A stretch of DNA of 64,000 nt. It comes from JAIBJN01 sp963775625. Its GTDB lineage: Bacteria > Actinomycetota > Thermoleophilia > Gaiellales > Gaiellaceae. Below are positions 43,340-53,052 of this stretch, one piece after another (the first letter of the stretch is position 1; each line of letters starts with the position of its first letter). The DNA is taken from assembly GCA_963775625.1 (NCBI GenBank), contig CAVZJM010000002.1:535690-599689 (forward strand), read 5' to 3'. The translations under genes were made by a program, and so were the position numbers. The notes below the pieces were generated by a model that made no database searches, was not told where the DNA came from, and saw only the letters and a program-made list of their open reading frames with translations.

Positions 43340-44155
43340 GTGAACCGGGCTTTTCGACTGAGGTCAAGAAAGCGCAAGGAGAAGTCGAAGCGGAAGGCTA
43401 ATGTCGCTCCGGTGCCGGAACGCCCACCGGGAACGGCCCGGGCCTCGATGTTCTTCGATGAGTTCCCGCGCTTTTACGAGACCAGCGAGACAGCCCCCTA
43501 CCGGGGGCGACTGAACCTCCGGTACGAGGCTATCTTCGCCGAGAACCGCGACATCTTCGCCGGTGCACGGGTACTCGACATTGCGAGCCACGACGGCCGC
43601 TGGTCGCTCGCGGCGTTGAAAACGGGTGCCGTCGAGGTCATCGGGATCGAGGCCAGGGATGATCTCGTCGACCTGGCCAACGAGAACCTGGCGCTGTACG
43701 TCGGAAGCGGCGCCAGCTATCGGTTCATCGCAGGCGACGTCTTCGATGTCCTCGGCCGTGAGACGCTCGAGGTGGATCTCGTTCTCTGCCTCGGCTACCT
43801 CTACCACACGCTCCGGTACAACGAGCTCATGCACGGTATCCGGAACCTGAACCCCCGCCATGTGATCGTCGACACGAAAGTGCTTCGAGGGAGTCGACGG
43901 GCTGTTGTCCGCCTTCGCAGCGACATAAACGAACGGCAGCGGAACGCCGTGGCTGATCCGTACTCGTATGGGGAGACGACGCTGGTGGGCTGGCCGTCGG
44001 CCCGCGCCGTGGAAGTCCTAATGAACGCATACGGCTTCAAGCTGGAGCGCCTCTCGGACTGGGGCTCGCTGCTCCGGGACAACCCAGCGCTGAGCGTGGT
44101 CGGGGACTACGCAAAGGGTGAGCGCGTGACCGCCCGGTACGTCTCTACGGACTGA
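43340..44155 (+). CDS. SAM-dependent methyltransferase-like protein
   Basis: 271 residues from the GTG at 43340. Lysine/arginine-rich N-terminus (RKRKEKSKRK), then GARVLDIASHDGRWSLAALK at ~76-95, a motif I where the Gly-x-Gly is replaced by ASHDGR, EVIGIEARDDLVDLA at ~99-113 with the acidic ribose ligand, and VDLVLCLGYLYHTL at ~143-156. Similar proteins sit in glycan loci as sugar or lipid methyltransferases. Less GC-rich than neighbours. Its stop is one base before the GTG of sulfotransferase 5. Confidence 0.78.
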   Translation: MNRAFRLRSRKRKEKSKRKANVAPVPERPPGTARASMFFDEFPRFYETSETAPYRGRLNLRYEAIFAENRDIFAGARVLDIASHDGRWSLAALKTGAVEVIGIEARDDLVDLANENLALYVGSGASYRFIAGDVFDVLGRETLEVDLVLCLGYLYHTLRYNELMHGIRNLNPRHVIVDTKVLRGSRRAVVRLRSDINERQRNAVADPYSYGETTLVGWPSARAVEVLMNAYGFKLERLSDWGSLLRDNPALSVVGDYAKGERVTARYVSTD

Positions 44156-44156
44156 G

Positions 44157-45185
44157 GTGAAGAGTTCGCCTGCGATCCACGCGGGCCGACAGGCACCGAG
44201 CGAGCCCGCGCCGTTCTTCGTGGTAGGCAACGATCGGTCGGGAACGACGGTCCTTCGGCTCGTGCTCGATCGCAGCGCCGAGGCGGCGGTGCCGCCGGAG
44301 TCCATGTTCCTGCTCGACTTCGCGCCGGTACGGCGCCGCGGTGGGCTCGAGGACCCCGAGAAGGCCTCCCGCTTCCTCGCCGACGTCTGGAGCCATCCCC
44401 GCGTGCGGCTCTGGGGGCTCACCGGCGGACCGCCTCCGGTGCCGCCGGGCCTGACGCACGCCCAGGCGTACCGCTTCGCGGTCGAGTCGCCCTTCCGCGC
44501 CCATGCCGCCCGAGAGGGCAAGGAGCGCTTCGGCGACAAGACGCCGCCGTACCTGCACGCCGTGGACGAGCTGCTGGCGATCTGGCCCGACGCCCGCGTC
44601 GTCGTGCTCGTGCGCGACGCGAGAGCCGTCGCCCTCTCGATCGCGGGGCTCCCGTTCGGCCCCAACAACGCGTACGCCGCCGCCGGGTGGTGGGCCAGGG
44701 GGATCCGGGAAGGGCTCGAGGCGGAGCGGCGCCACCCGGAGCAGGTCGTGACCGTGCGCTACGAGGATCTCGTCGCCGAGCCCGAGGCGACCGTCCGCCG
44801 GGTCTGCGACCACGTCCGGCTCGGCTATAACAGCGAGATGCTGGCGATCGAGCGTGCCGGGCCGGAGAAGATCGTTGCCGAGCAGGCCGACTGGTACGCC
44901 GGCGTGTCGAAGCCGATCTCGGCCGCCGAGAGCGAGCGCTGGCGTGGGGAGATGCCCGAGGAGGACCAGCGGGTCATCGCGGCGGTCGCCGGAGCGGAGC
45001 TGCGCGAGCTCGGGTACGAGTCCGCCGGCGCCGAGCCCGCCGTTCCGCGCTCGCGCGCGCTCGCCTACACGACGCACGACGCGGCCCTGCGCGCTGTGCA
45101 CGCCTTCCGTCTGCGGATCGTGCAGGAACGCGGCCGCGAGCTTCGCTACGTGGTCAGGCGCAAGCTGGCAGGAGCGCGCGGGTGA
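44157..45185 (+). CDS. Sulfotransferase family protein 5
   Basis: 342 residues. FFVVGNDRSGTTVLRLVLDRS at ~20-40 is the PAPS loop; RFGDKTPPYLHAVDELL at ~124-140 resembles the family GDKTP motif; VVLVRDARAVALSIAGLPFG at ~149-168 the 3'-phosphate site; TVRYEDLVAEPEATVRRVC at ~201-219. Ends with a basic helix. Its stop overlaps the start of the initiating sugar transferase (GTGA), linking sulfation to assembly of the polymer. Confidence 0.85.
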   Translation: MKSSPAIHAGRQAPSEPAPFFVVGNDRSGTTVLRLVLDRSAEAAVPPESMFLLDFAPVRRRGGLEDPEKASRFLADVWSHPRVRLWGLTGGPPPVPPGLTHAQAYRFAVESPFRAHAAREGKERFGDKTPPYLHAVDELLAIWPDARVVVLVRDARAVALSIAGLPFGPNNAYAAAGWWARGIREGLEAERRHPEQVVTVRYEDLVAEPEATVRRVCDHVRLGYNSEMLAIERAGPEKIVAEQADWYAGVSKPISAAESERWRGEMPEEDQRVIAAVAGAELRELGYESAGAEPAVPRSRALAYTTHDAALRAVHAFRLRIVQERGRELRYVVRRKLAGARG

Positions 45186-45838
45186 CCCGCCGCCCCGTTC
45201 AGCACGCCGTCAAGCGCGTGCTCGACCCGGTCGCCGCTGCGGTCGGGCTCGTCGTCCTCAGCCCGCTCTACGCCGCGATCGCCGTGGCCGTGGTGGTCGA
45301 CTCGGGCCGGCCGGTGCTCTTCGTCTCCGCCCGGGCGGGCAAGGCCGGACGGCCGTTCAGGATGTTGAAGTTCCGGACCATGGTTCCCGACGCGATCCGC
45401 GTCGGCACGGAGCAAGGCCTGACGGAGGACCCCTTCGGGCTCGTCAAGGACGACCCCCGCATCACCCGCGTGGGCCGCTGGCTCCGCAGGACGAGCCTCG
45501 ACGAGCTGCCCCAGCTCGTCAACGTCGTCGGCGGCCGCATGAGCCTCGTCGGCCCGCGGGCGGACGTGGTCGAGCAGGCCGCACGCTACGCGGAGCACGA
45601 GCGCCGGCGGCTGACGGTTCCCCCCGGCATCACCGGCTGGGCCCAGGTGCACGGCCGGGACTCCATCTCCTGGGAGGAGCGGTTCGAGCTCGACCTCTGG
45701 TACATCGACAACTGGTCGCTCTGGCTCGACGCGAGGATCATCTTCCGCACGCTGGGCGAGGCCTTCCGGCCGGAGCCCGACCCCATCGAGGACACGCTCA
45801 ACATCAAACGGGCCAAGAAGCGTGCCTCGAGCTCGTGA
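45182..45838 (+). CDS. Initiating sugar transferase (undecaprenyl-phosphate glycosyl-1-phosphate transferase, WcaJ/PglC type)
   Basis: 218 residues, the short monotopic form: a single N-terminal re-entrant helix (KRVLDPVAAAVGLVVLSPLYAAIAVAV) and no Nterm TM bundle. Then PFRMLKFRTMV at ~59-69, LRRTSLDELPQLVNVVGGRMSLVGPR at ~101-126 with the catalytic Asp-Glu pair, PGITGWAQVHGRDSISWEERFELDLWYIDNW. It transfers a sugar phosphate to the lipid carrier, starting polymer synthesis. Coupled to sulfotransferase 5 upstream and the FemAB-like gene downstream. Confidence 0.92.
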   Translation: MTRRPVQHAVKRVLDPVAAAVGLVVLSPLYAAIAVAVVVDSGRPVLFVSARAGKAGRPFRMLKFRTMVPDAIRVGTEQGLTEDPFGLVKDDPRITRVGRWLRRTSLDELPQLVNVVGGRMSLVGPRADVVEQAARYAEHERRRLTVPPGITGWAQVHGRDSISWEERFELDLWYIDNWSLWLDARIIFRTLGEAFRPEPDPIEDTLNIKRAKKRASSS

Positions 45839-46849
45839 GCGACCTCGTCGAGATCGACGCCGCCGCGTGGGACGAGCTGCTCGAGCGGCTCGGCTGCGCT
45901 GACGTCTACCTGCTCCGCGGCTACGTCGAGAGCGCGCGCGTGCTCGAGGGCGGCCGTCCGGTGCTCCTCCACCTCGCCGACGACGGCGGCGACGTCGTCT
46001 TCCCGCTGCTCGTTCGCGAGTTCCCTCGGGCGGCGGCCTCGACGTCACGACGCCGTACGGCTACGGCGGGCCGGTGGCGACGGGCGCCGAGCCCGCCGAC
46101 GCGTCGGTTCTGGGAGCTCTACGGGGACTGGTGCGGGACGAGTCGGTGTCGTCACGACCTTCATCCGCTTCCACCCGCTCTTCGCAAACCAGCGCGACGC
46201 CGGCTCGGGCCGTCCACGTCGAGCCGCTCGGCCGGACGGTCGGCTGGCGGCTCCAGGTGCCCGACCTCTTCGCCGGGATGCACCCGGCGCATCGTCGTGC
46301 GTGCCGTCGGGCTACCAGGGCGGGCGTCTCGGTCTCGGTGCGCGAGGCGCCCGGACGACCTCTCGGCCTTCGCCGCGCTCTACGAGCTGACGATGCGGCG
46401 CGTCGGGGCCGCCGACTTCTACCTCTTCGGGGAGCCGTACTGGGATGCGCTCGTGAGGCTCGGCGAGCGGCTCGTCGTCTTCGAGGCCGAGGAGGGCGGA
46501 GAGGTGCTCGCCTCGGCGCTCTGCTTCGCGACGCCGCCCTGGCTCCACTATCACCTCGGCGCGACCGCCGACCGCGGGCGCGAGCTCGGCGCGAGCAACC
46601 TGCTCTTCTACGAGGCCGCAAGCTGGGCGCGGGAGCGGGGCTACGAGCGCTTCCACCTCGGCGGGGGAGTCGGCGCGCCGTGAGGATTCTCTCTTCACCT
46701 TCAAGCGCCGCTTCGACCCGGCCGGCGACCTGCTCGAGTTCGCAGTCGGCAAGGCGGTGCACGACCCCGACGCCTACCGCGCCCTCACCGGCCGCGACGT
46801 CGGACGACCTCGACGGCTTCTTCCCTGCGTACCGCGAGGCTCGCGCTAG
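45835..46849 (+). pseudogene. FemAB/GNAT-type acyltransferase, broken by about six indels
   Basis: Starts at the GTG overlapping the sugar transferase stop. Segments of one protein can be followed in three frames: MSDLVEIDAAAWDELLERL; then LDVTTPYGYGGP; then VVTTFIRFHPLFANQ; VHVEPLGRTVGWRL and VPDLFAGMHPAHRR; then AALYELTMRRVGAADFYLFG and HYHLGATADRGRELGASNLL; finally DSLFTFKRRFDPAG and DLDGFFPAYREAR. The string of motifs (TPYGYGG, FHPL, the long GNAT-like second half) matches the FemX/peptidoglycan-bridge acyltransferase-like family common next to glycan genes. At least two shifts need a missing base and about four need an extra one. Either genuine decay or a poor-quality stretch. The end is set at the TAG next to the convergent gene and is uncertain. 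Confidence 0.6.
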
Positions 46850-47973
46850 CGCGTCCCGACGGCCTTTTCCCAGACAGCCGGGACGTCGCCGCGGAGAGCG
46901 CGGACGAGGCCGGCCAGGGTCGCCGAGGTGAGGAGGAGGTAGTGGTAGGCGATCGCGGCGCCGGGAAGCGGTAGCGCGCAGCCGCCCGGCCGCGGCGAGC
47001 CCGAGCCAGGCGAGCTGGGTGGCAGCGCCAGCCGGTAGACGGGCGCGCGGCCGGCGAGCGCGAGGCTGGAGGCGAAAAGTGCCAGGTGGAGGAGGCCGCT
47101 TCCGTAGCGGAGGACGCGGTGCGACACGAGCTGGGCCAGGTAGAGCGGCTCGGCGGGCCGGAGCATCCGGCCGCTGAGAAGGTGGAGCCAGCCCTGGGCG
47201 TGCATGCGCACCCGCCGGCCGAACTCGTCCTCGGGCTCGCCGCATGCCTTCTCGAACGCGAGGGCCTCCGGCTCGTAGACCGGGCGGCGGCCGTGCTGCG
47301 CCATCAGGTAGGGGAATCCGAGGTCGTGCCCGAGGCGGGGGTCGCTCTCCCGGTAGTCCTCCCGACGAACCGCGTAGATGGCGCCGTTCCCGGCGGTGAT
47401 GCCGGCAAGCTGCGGATTCGCTCTCCCGGACCCAGAGCTCGTAGCGCCAGTAGAGCGGCTCGCGGCTCGTCCCGTCGGGCTGCTCGAGCTCGAGCCGGCC
47501 GCACACGTAGCCGACCTCGGGAGTCGGCGAAGCTGCGCACGAGCTTGCGCAGGGCGTCAGGAGCCCAGGTCGCATTCGCGTCCGAGAAAGCGACCACCTC
47601 GCTCGTCGCCTCCGCGACGACCGCGTCCTGCGCGGCCGTCTTCCCCTCGCGCGGCCGGCGCGCGATCCGCACCCGGGCGTCGCCCGCCGCCAGGGCCTCG
47701 ACGGCGCCGTCCGTGCCGTCGGTGGAGCCGTCCGACGCGACGACCACCTCCAGTCGGTCGGGCGGGTAGTCGAGCGTCAGCAGGTTCTCGACGCGGCGGC
47801 CGATCACGTCCTCCTCGTCGTGTGCGGCCACGACAACGGTCACGGACGGCGTCACGTCGTCCTTGCGCACCGGCCGGCCGCGCCGGCGGGCGAGCGCGGC
47901 CGCGGCGAGCGGGTAGCCCGACGTGTGTCCAGGCGAGGGCGCCCGCGCTCAGCCAGAAGAGGACTCTGACCAT
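46846..47973 (-). pseudogene. Membrane-anchored GT2 glycosyltransferase, broken by about four frameshifts
   Basis: Pieces in order: MVRVLFWLSAGALAWTHVG (membrane anchor); TPSVTVVVAAHDEEDVIGRR, VVASDGSTDGTDGAVEAL and VVAFSDANATWAPDALRKLV, the GT2 core with the DGS and metal-binding SDAN; GYVCGRLELEQPDGTSREP and YWRYELWVRESES; DLGFPYLMAQHGRRPVYEPEA and RVRMHAQGWLHLLSGRML; then hydrophobic C-terminal helices ending VWEKAVGTR. All belong to the processive GT2 type (as in cellulose/hyaluronan-like synthases) but lie in different frames, breaking near 47915, 47520, 47410 and 46990. Convergent with the FemAB-like gene, with overlapping stop codons. Confidence 0.65.
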
Positions 47974-48025
47974 GCCCCGATCCTAGTCCGAGTTGATCCA
48001 GGCGAGCACGGGGCAGGCGCCTGTC

Positions 48026-48759
48026 TCAGGTCGTCTCCCCGATCTCGAAGCGTCGGAGCCGGCGAACCGCGTACCAGCTGGTTACCGCACCGAAGGCCAG
48101 CATGAGGACGAGCGCCGTCGCCGGGTCGAGCGCGGCGTCGAAGGACGACGCGGACAGGTCCACGAACGAGTCGGCGACGCCGAGCGTGTAGTGGCGGACG
48201 CTCAGCAGGCGGGTGCCGGCGAAAAGCCCGTTGACGAGGCCCTCCCAGATGAAGACGTAGATCAGTCCCGCGATCAGGGCCCTGCTCGTGATGACGCTCA
48301 GCATCACGAAGAGCGCCGAATAAACCAGTCCGCCGAGCGTGATCCCGACACCAAACCCGAGGAGGATGCCGGCCTTGGGCTTGTCGTACAGCGCAATGGC
48401 GCCCGCGGCGAGGCCCGACGAGAGCACGGTGGCGGTCGTGAGCGTCCAGCCCGCCAGCAGCTTGGCGACGATGATCCGGCTCCGGGCGATTGGCTTGGAG
48501 AGGAGGTACACCGCCGTCCCGTCCTCGATTTCGGCACCGAGCACGGCGGTCCCGTAAACGAGCGCCGTGAGTGGCAGGAACGTCGACACGACGAAGCCGT
48601 CGAGGAGGACGGTCGCCGCCCACTCCTGCTGCTCGGTGTCCTGGCTCCCAAGCCTGTAGCCGAGCGCGACGAGCACTGGGAGCAGCGCGAGGAGCCCGAT
48701 CAGGATCGTGCGGCCGCGGCCGAGCATCTGGCGGACGGTCAGCCCGAAGATGATGCCGA

Positions 48760-48763
<4 letters not shown>
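48026..48763 (-). CDS. ABC-2 family membrane permease (NosY-like)
   Basis: 245 residues, six hydrophobic helices. EIEDGTAVYLLSKPIARSRIIVAKLLAG at ~78-105 is the conserved cytoplasmic loop of the NosY/ABC-2 class, and the C-terminus is short and basic. First gene on the left of a four-gene minus-strand run: this permease, an ATP-binding protein, another permease, another ATP-binding protein. Each pair overlaps by 4-8 bases. Substrate unknown. Confidence 0.82.
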
Positions 48764-49685
<922 letters not shown>

Positions 49686-49689
<4 letters not shown>

Positions 49690-50579
49690 GCCTGAATCCG
49701 CTGGAAGCGGCGCACGGTGAGCCCCAAGGCCACGGCGATCGTCACCACGCCCGCGACGAAGTACGCCCAACCCGGAAGGCTGGCGTCTGCGAGCACGTTG
49801 TCGCTCGGCGCGTCTACCTGGAAGAGCCAGAAGATCGTTCCGTCCCAGACCGCCGGGCTCAGCAGCAGCCCGTACTGGGCATACGTGGTGTCGAGGGTCT
49901 CCATGAGGATGCTCGCGACGGTGAACGTGAGGACGAAGACGCCGACGATGACCGCCGTCGCGTAGGCCCGGCGAGGGACGTAGGACGCGAGCACGAGCCC
50001 GACCGAGGCGATCATCGCGGACAGGAGCACCGACCCGCCCAGGATGGGGAAGATCAGATCCCAGCGGTCCGCGATGTACCCGGAGAGGTCGTCCGCCGCC
50101 ATGCCGTTGCCGACGAAGAGCAGCGCCTGCGGCCCTAGCGTGAGCACGAGCATCACGCTGGTCAGCGCAGCGAAGCGCGCCAGCGCATAGTCGACCCGGG
50201 AAAGGGCGCGGGAGAAGTAGAGCGACAGCATCCGGTTCCGCTGGTCGCGGCCCACCAGCTCCGGTGCGACGGCGGCGCAGAAGAGGACGAGCACGAGCTG
50301 CACGTAGCCGAAGTAGTCCTCGTGCTTGAAGATCTCGACGTCGGCGTCGATGCCGCTCGTGATCGCGCGGATCCCGACCTGGATGAAGGCGGGGATGAAC
50401 GCGAAGACGGCGAGGGTGAACGGGATGATCTTGCTCGACGTCCTTCGCCCGAACCCGAACGCGCCGCGCACGCTGCTCGTGTACAGCGTCGCGAAGGTTC
50501 CCCACCGACCGGTTCGCGGCCCGTCGTAGTGGCGGTAGCCGAGGTCGTAGATGCTGCTCGCGGCGGCCGGCTCAGACAT
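49686..50579 (-). CDS. ABC-2 family membrane permease, second
   Basis: 297 residues from the ATG at 50579. N-terminal cytoplasmic segment with IYDLGYRHYDGPRTGRWGTFATLYTSS (a pattern I recognise from uncharacterised actinobacterial ABC permeases), then six or seven hydrophobic helices, with a conserved loop VGRDQRNRMLSLYFSRALSRVDY near ~110-132. Partner most likely the ATP-binding protein encoded at 50572, which it overlaps by eight bases. Confidence 0.83.
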
Positions 50580-51495
50580 GCGCCGGGTCCTCCTCGGGCC
50601 TCTCGTCCCGGAACAGGTCCTCCAGCCGCTGCCGTCGTTGCTCGAGGCGGACGAGCCCGAGCCCAAGCGAGGCTGCGCCGTCCCGGATGACGTCGTAGGC
50701 GCCGTCGTCCGAGATGTCGACCTCGAGCGTGTGGTGATCCTCGCGGAGGGAGTAGCCGCGTTCGCTCAGGTAGGCGGCGAGACCCTCGATCGGGCCGTCG
50801 ACCTCGACGGTGAGGAGCCCGATCCGGCCGGTGAAGGCCCCGATGCTGCCCGACTGGACAAGCCTCCCCTCCTCGATGAGGACGAGGTGGTCGCAGACCC
50901 GCTCGATCTCGGCCAGCAGGTGGGACGACATCATGATCGAGATGTCGAACTCCCGGCCGATCCGCGCGACGAGGTCGAGCATCTGGTCGCGGCCGTCCGG
51001 GTCGAGCCCGTTCGTCGGCTCGTCGAGAAGCACCAGCTCGGGGTCGTGCACCAGCGCCTGGGCGAGCTTGACGCGCTGCCGCATGCCGGTCGAGTAGCCG
51101 CGCATCTCTCGGTAGCGCTCTTCGAACAGCCCGACGAGGCGCAGGATCTCGGCGGTCCGCTCGCGGGCGGCGCCGCGCGGCAGCCCGTTGACACGGGCCA
51201 TGTGCGCAACGAACTCCGTGGCGCTGATGTCGAGGGGGAGGCAGTCGTGCTCGGGCATGTAGCCGACGAGTCTGCGGACGGCCAACCCCTCCGCGACCAC
51301 GTCGAGGTCGAACATGCGCGCTGACCCCGAGGTGGGCTCGACCAGCCCGAGCAGGATCCGAATCAGGGTGCTCTTCCCGGCGCCGTTTGAGCCGACGAGG
51401 CCGATGACACCGGGGCCCAGCTCGAGGTCGAGCCCGTCGAGCGCGAGGACGCTCCCGTACCTCTTCGTCAGCCCGCGCGCGGCGATGAGGGACAC
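50572..51495 (-). CDS. ABC transporter ATP-binding protein, second
   Basis: 307 residues from the GTG at 51495. Walker A GLVGSNGAGKSTLIRILLG at ~33-51, signature YSTGMRQRVKLAQAL, Walker B VLLDEPTNGLDPDGRDQ, SSHLLAEIERVCD. A C-terminal regulatory extension ends DERPEEDPAHV. Its overall similarity to the first ATP-binding protein at 48760 suggests duplication within the operon. No other gene within the run indicates a substrate. Confidence 0.9.
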   Translation of the reverse strand: MSLIAARGLTKRYGSVLALDGLDLELGPGVIGLVGSNGAGKSTLIRILLGLVEPTSGSARMFDLDVVAEGLAVRRLVGYMPEHDCLPLDISATEFVAHMARVNGLPRGAARERTAEILRLVGLFEERYREMRGYSTGMRQRVKLAQALVHDPELVLLDEPTNGLDPDGRDQMLDLVARIGREFDISIMMSSHLLAEIERVCDHLVLIEEGRLVQSGSIGAFTGRIGLLTVEVDGPIEGLAAYLSERGYSLREDHHTLEVDISDDGAYDVIRDGAASLGLGLVRLEQRRQRLEDLFRDERPEEDPAHV

Positions 51496-51539
51496 AGCCG
51501 GACAGACTAACCGCCCCGCCGTTTCGCACCGTAGCCCGG

Positions 51540-52340
51540 CTATCCGCGGCGGCGGGCCGCGTCGACCACGCTCGTCACGACGAAGGCGCCGGCGGCGACG
51601 AGCACGATCGCTCCACCGGGCGGCAGGTCCGCGTAGTAGGCGATCGTGAGGCCGGCGAACACGGAGGCGAGCCCGATCGCCATGGCGAGAAGAATCGACG
51701 AGCGCATGCTCCAGGCCAGGCGGCCGGAGGCGATCACCGGGAGGACCATGAGCGCCGCGATCAGGAGGATGCCGACGATCTGCATCGAGAGGCCGATCGT
51801 CAGGCCGGCGAGCCCGGCGACGAGCACGTTCAGCGACACCACCGGCACGCCCGCGACGCGGGCGCCCTCCTCGTCGACGACGACGCCGACCAGCGCCCGG
51901 TAGAGGAGAGCGACGGCCGCGAGCCCCCCGGTCCCGAGAACGGTCACGACCGCCAGGTCCTCCCGCGTCACGGTGAGGATCGAGCCGAACAGGAACGCAA
52001 ACAGGTTGACGTTCAGAGCGCCGGCCGCCGACGCGAGCACGACCCCGGCGGCGAGCCCCGTGTAGAAGAGGAGCGCGAGGGCCTGGTCTCCGACGGCCTG
52101 GCGGCGCGAGCGCAGCCACTCGATGCCGACCGCCCCGGCGACAGCGGCCACGAGGGCGGTCAGGACGGGGGAGACGCCGAGCAGGTATCCGAGCGCGACG
52201 CCCGCGAAGGCGGTATGGCCCACGCCGTCCCCGACGAGGCTCATGTTTCGCTGGACGAGGAAGAAGCCGACGGCCGGCGCCAGGAGGCCCACGACGGCCC
52301 CCGTGGCGAACGCCAGGCGCATGAACTCACTGTCGAGCAT
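51540..52340 (-). CDS. znuB: Zinc/manganese ABC transporter permease
   Basis: 266 residues, about eight helices. Begins with AFATGAVVGLLAPAVGFFLVQRNMSLVGDGVGHTAFAGVALGYLLG, where QRNMSLVGDGVGHTAF is the conserved loop of the ZnuB/MntB permeases. The cytoplasmic coupling segment YFADLPPGGAIV... (YYADLPPGGAIVLV) near the end is also diagnostic. With the ATP-binding and solute-binding genes upstream it makes a complete zinc importer. Overlaps the ATP-binding gene by 14 bases. Confidence 0.92.
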   Translation of the reverse strand: MLDSEFMRLAFATGAVVGLLAPAVGFFLVQRNMSLVGDGVGHTAFAGVALGYLLGVSPVLTALVAAVAGAVGIEWLRSRRQAVGDQALALLFYTGLAAGVVLASAAGALNVNLFAFLFGSILTVTREDLAVVTVLGTGGLAAVALLYRALVGVVVDEEGARVAGVPVVSLNVLVAGLAGLTIGLSMQIVGILLIAALMVLPVIASGRLAWSMRSSILLAMAIGLASVFAGLTIAYYADLPPGGAIVLVAAGAFVVTSVVDAARRRG

Positions 52341-53052
52341 GGGCGTGCGACGGGTCGTGCCACTCGGAGGGGAGGGTGCCGGGCGGGCCGTCGAAGACGA
52401 TGCCGCCGCGCACGAGGACGAGGCGCTCGACGATCTCCTCCACGGCGCCGAACTCGTGCGAGACGTAGAGCGTCGTCACGCGCCGGTCGCGGCGGAGGCG
52501 GTCGAGGAGGCGGGCGAGCGACTCCTGCGACTCCGCGTCGACGCCCGCGGTCGGCTCGTCCAGGACGAGGAGCGACGGCTCGCCGGCGAAAGCCTTGGCG
52601 ATGAAGGCCCGCTGCTGCTGGCCGCCGGAGAGCTCCGCTAGCGGAGTGCGCGCGTGCTCCGAGAGCCCGACGTCCTCGATCGCGGCGTCCACGATCGCCC
52701 GGTCGCGGGCGCGGAGCGGACCGAGGAGGCCGCCCTGGGCGAGCCGGCCCGCGCCCACGACCTCGCGGACCGTGACCGGACCGTGGCCGCCGATCTGCGC
52801 CCGCTGGGCCACGTAGCCGAGCGTTGCCCGCCGCGAAAAGCGGCGCGCGGGCTCCCCGAAGAGCCGCACCGTGCCCGAGGTCGGCCGGGCAAGGCCGAGG
52901 GCGAGGCGAACGAGGGTCGTCTTCCCACCCCCGTTGGGACCGGCGATGGCCACGAACTCTCCCTCCTCGACCACGAGGTTCACGTCCGTGAGCACCGGCT
53001 GGCCGGGCCGGTAGGCGAAGGAGACGTCCTCGAGCTCGAGGGCTAGAGGCAT
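52327..53052 (-). CDS. znuC: Zinc/manganese ABC transporter ATP-binding protein
   Basis: 241 residues. Walker A GPNGGGKTTLVRLALGL at ~38-54, with GGGKTT typical of metal-type ABC proteins, signature LSGGQQQRAFIAKAF, Walker B LLVLDEPTAGVD, HEFGAVEEIVER. A His-rich tail (HDPSHAHARQ) may bind metal. Starts ten bases inside the end of znuA. Minus strand, second in the znuA-znuC-znuB order. Confidence 0.93.
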   Translation of the reverse strand: MPLALELEDVSFAYRPGQPVLTDVNLVVEEGEFVAIAGPNGGGKTTLVRLALGLARPTSGTVRLFGEPARRFSRRATLGYVAQRAQIGGHGPVTVREVVGAGRLAQGGLLGPLRARDRAIVDAAIEDVGLSEHARTPLAELSGGQQQRAFIAKAFAGEPSLLVLDEPTAGVDAESQESLARLLDRLRRDRRVTTLYVSHEFGAVEEIVERLVLVRGGIVFDGPPGTLPSEWHDPSHAHARQ

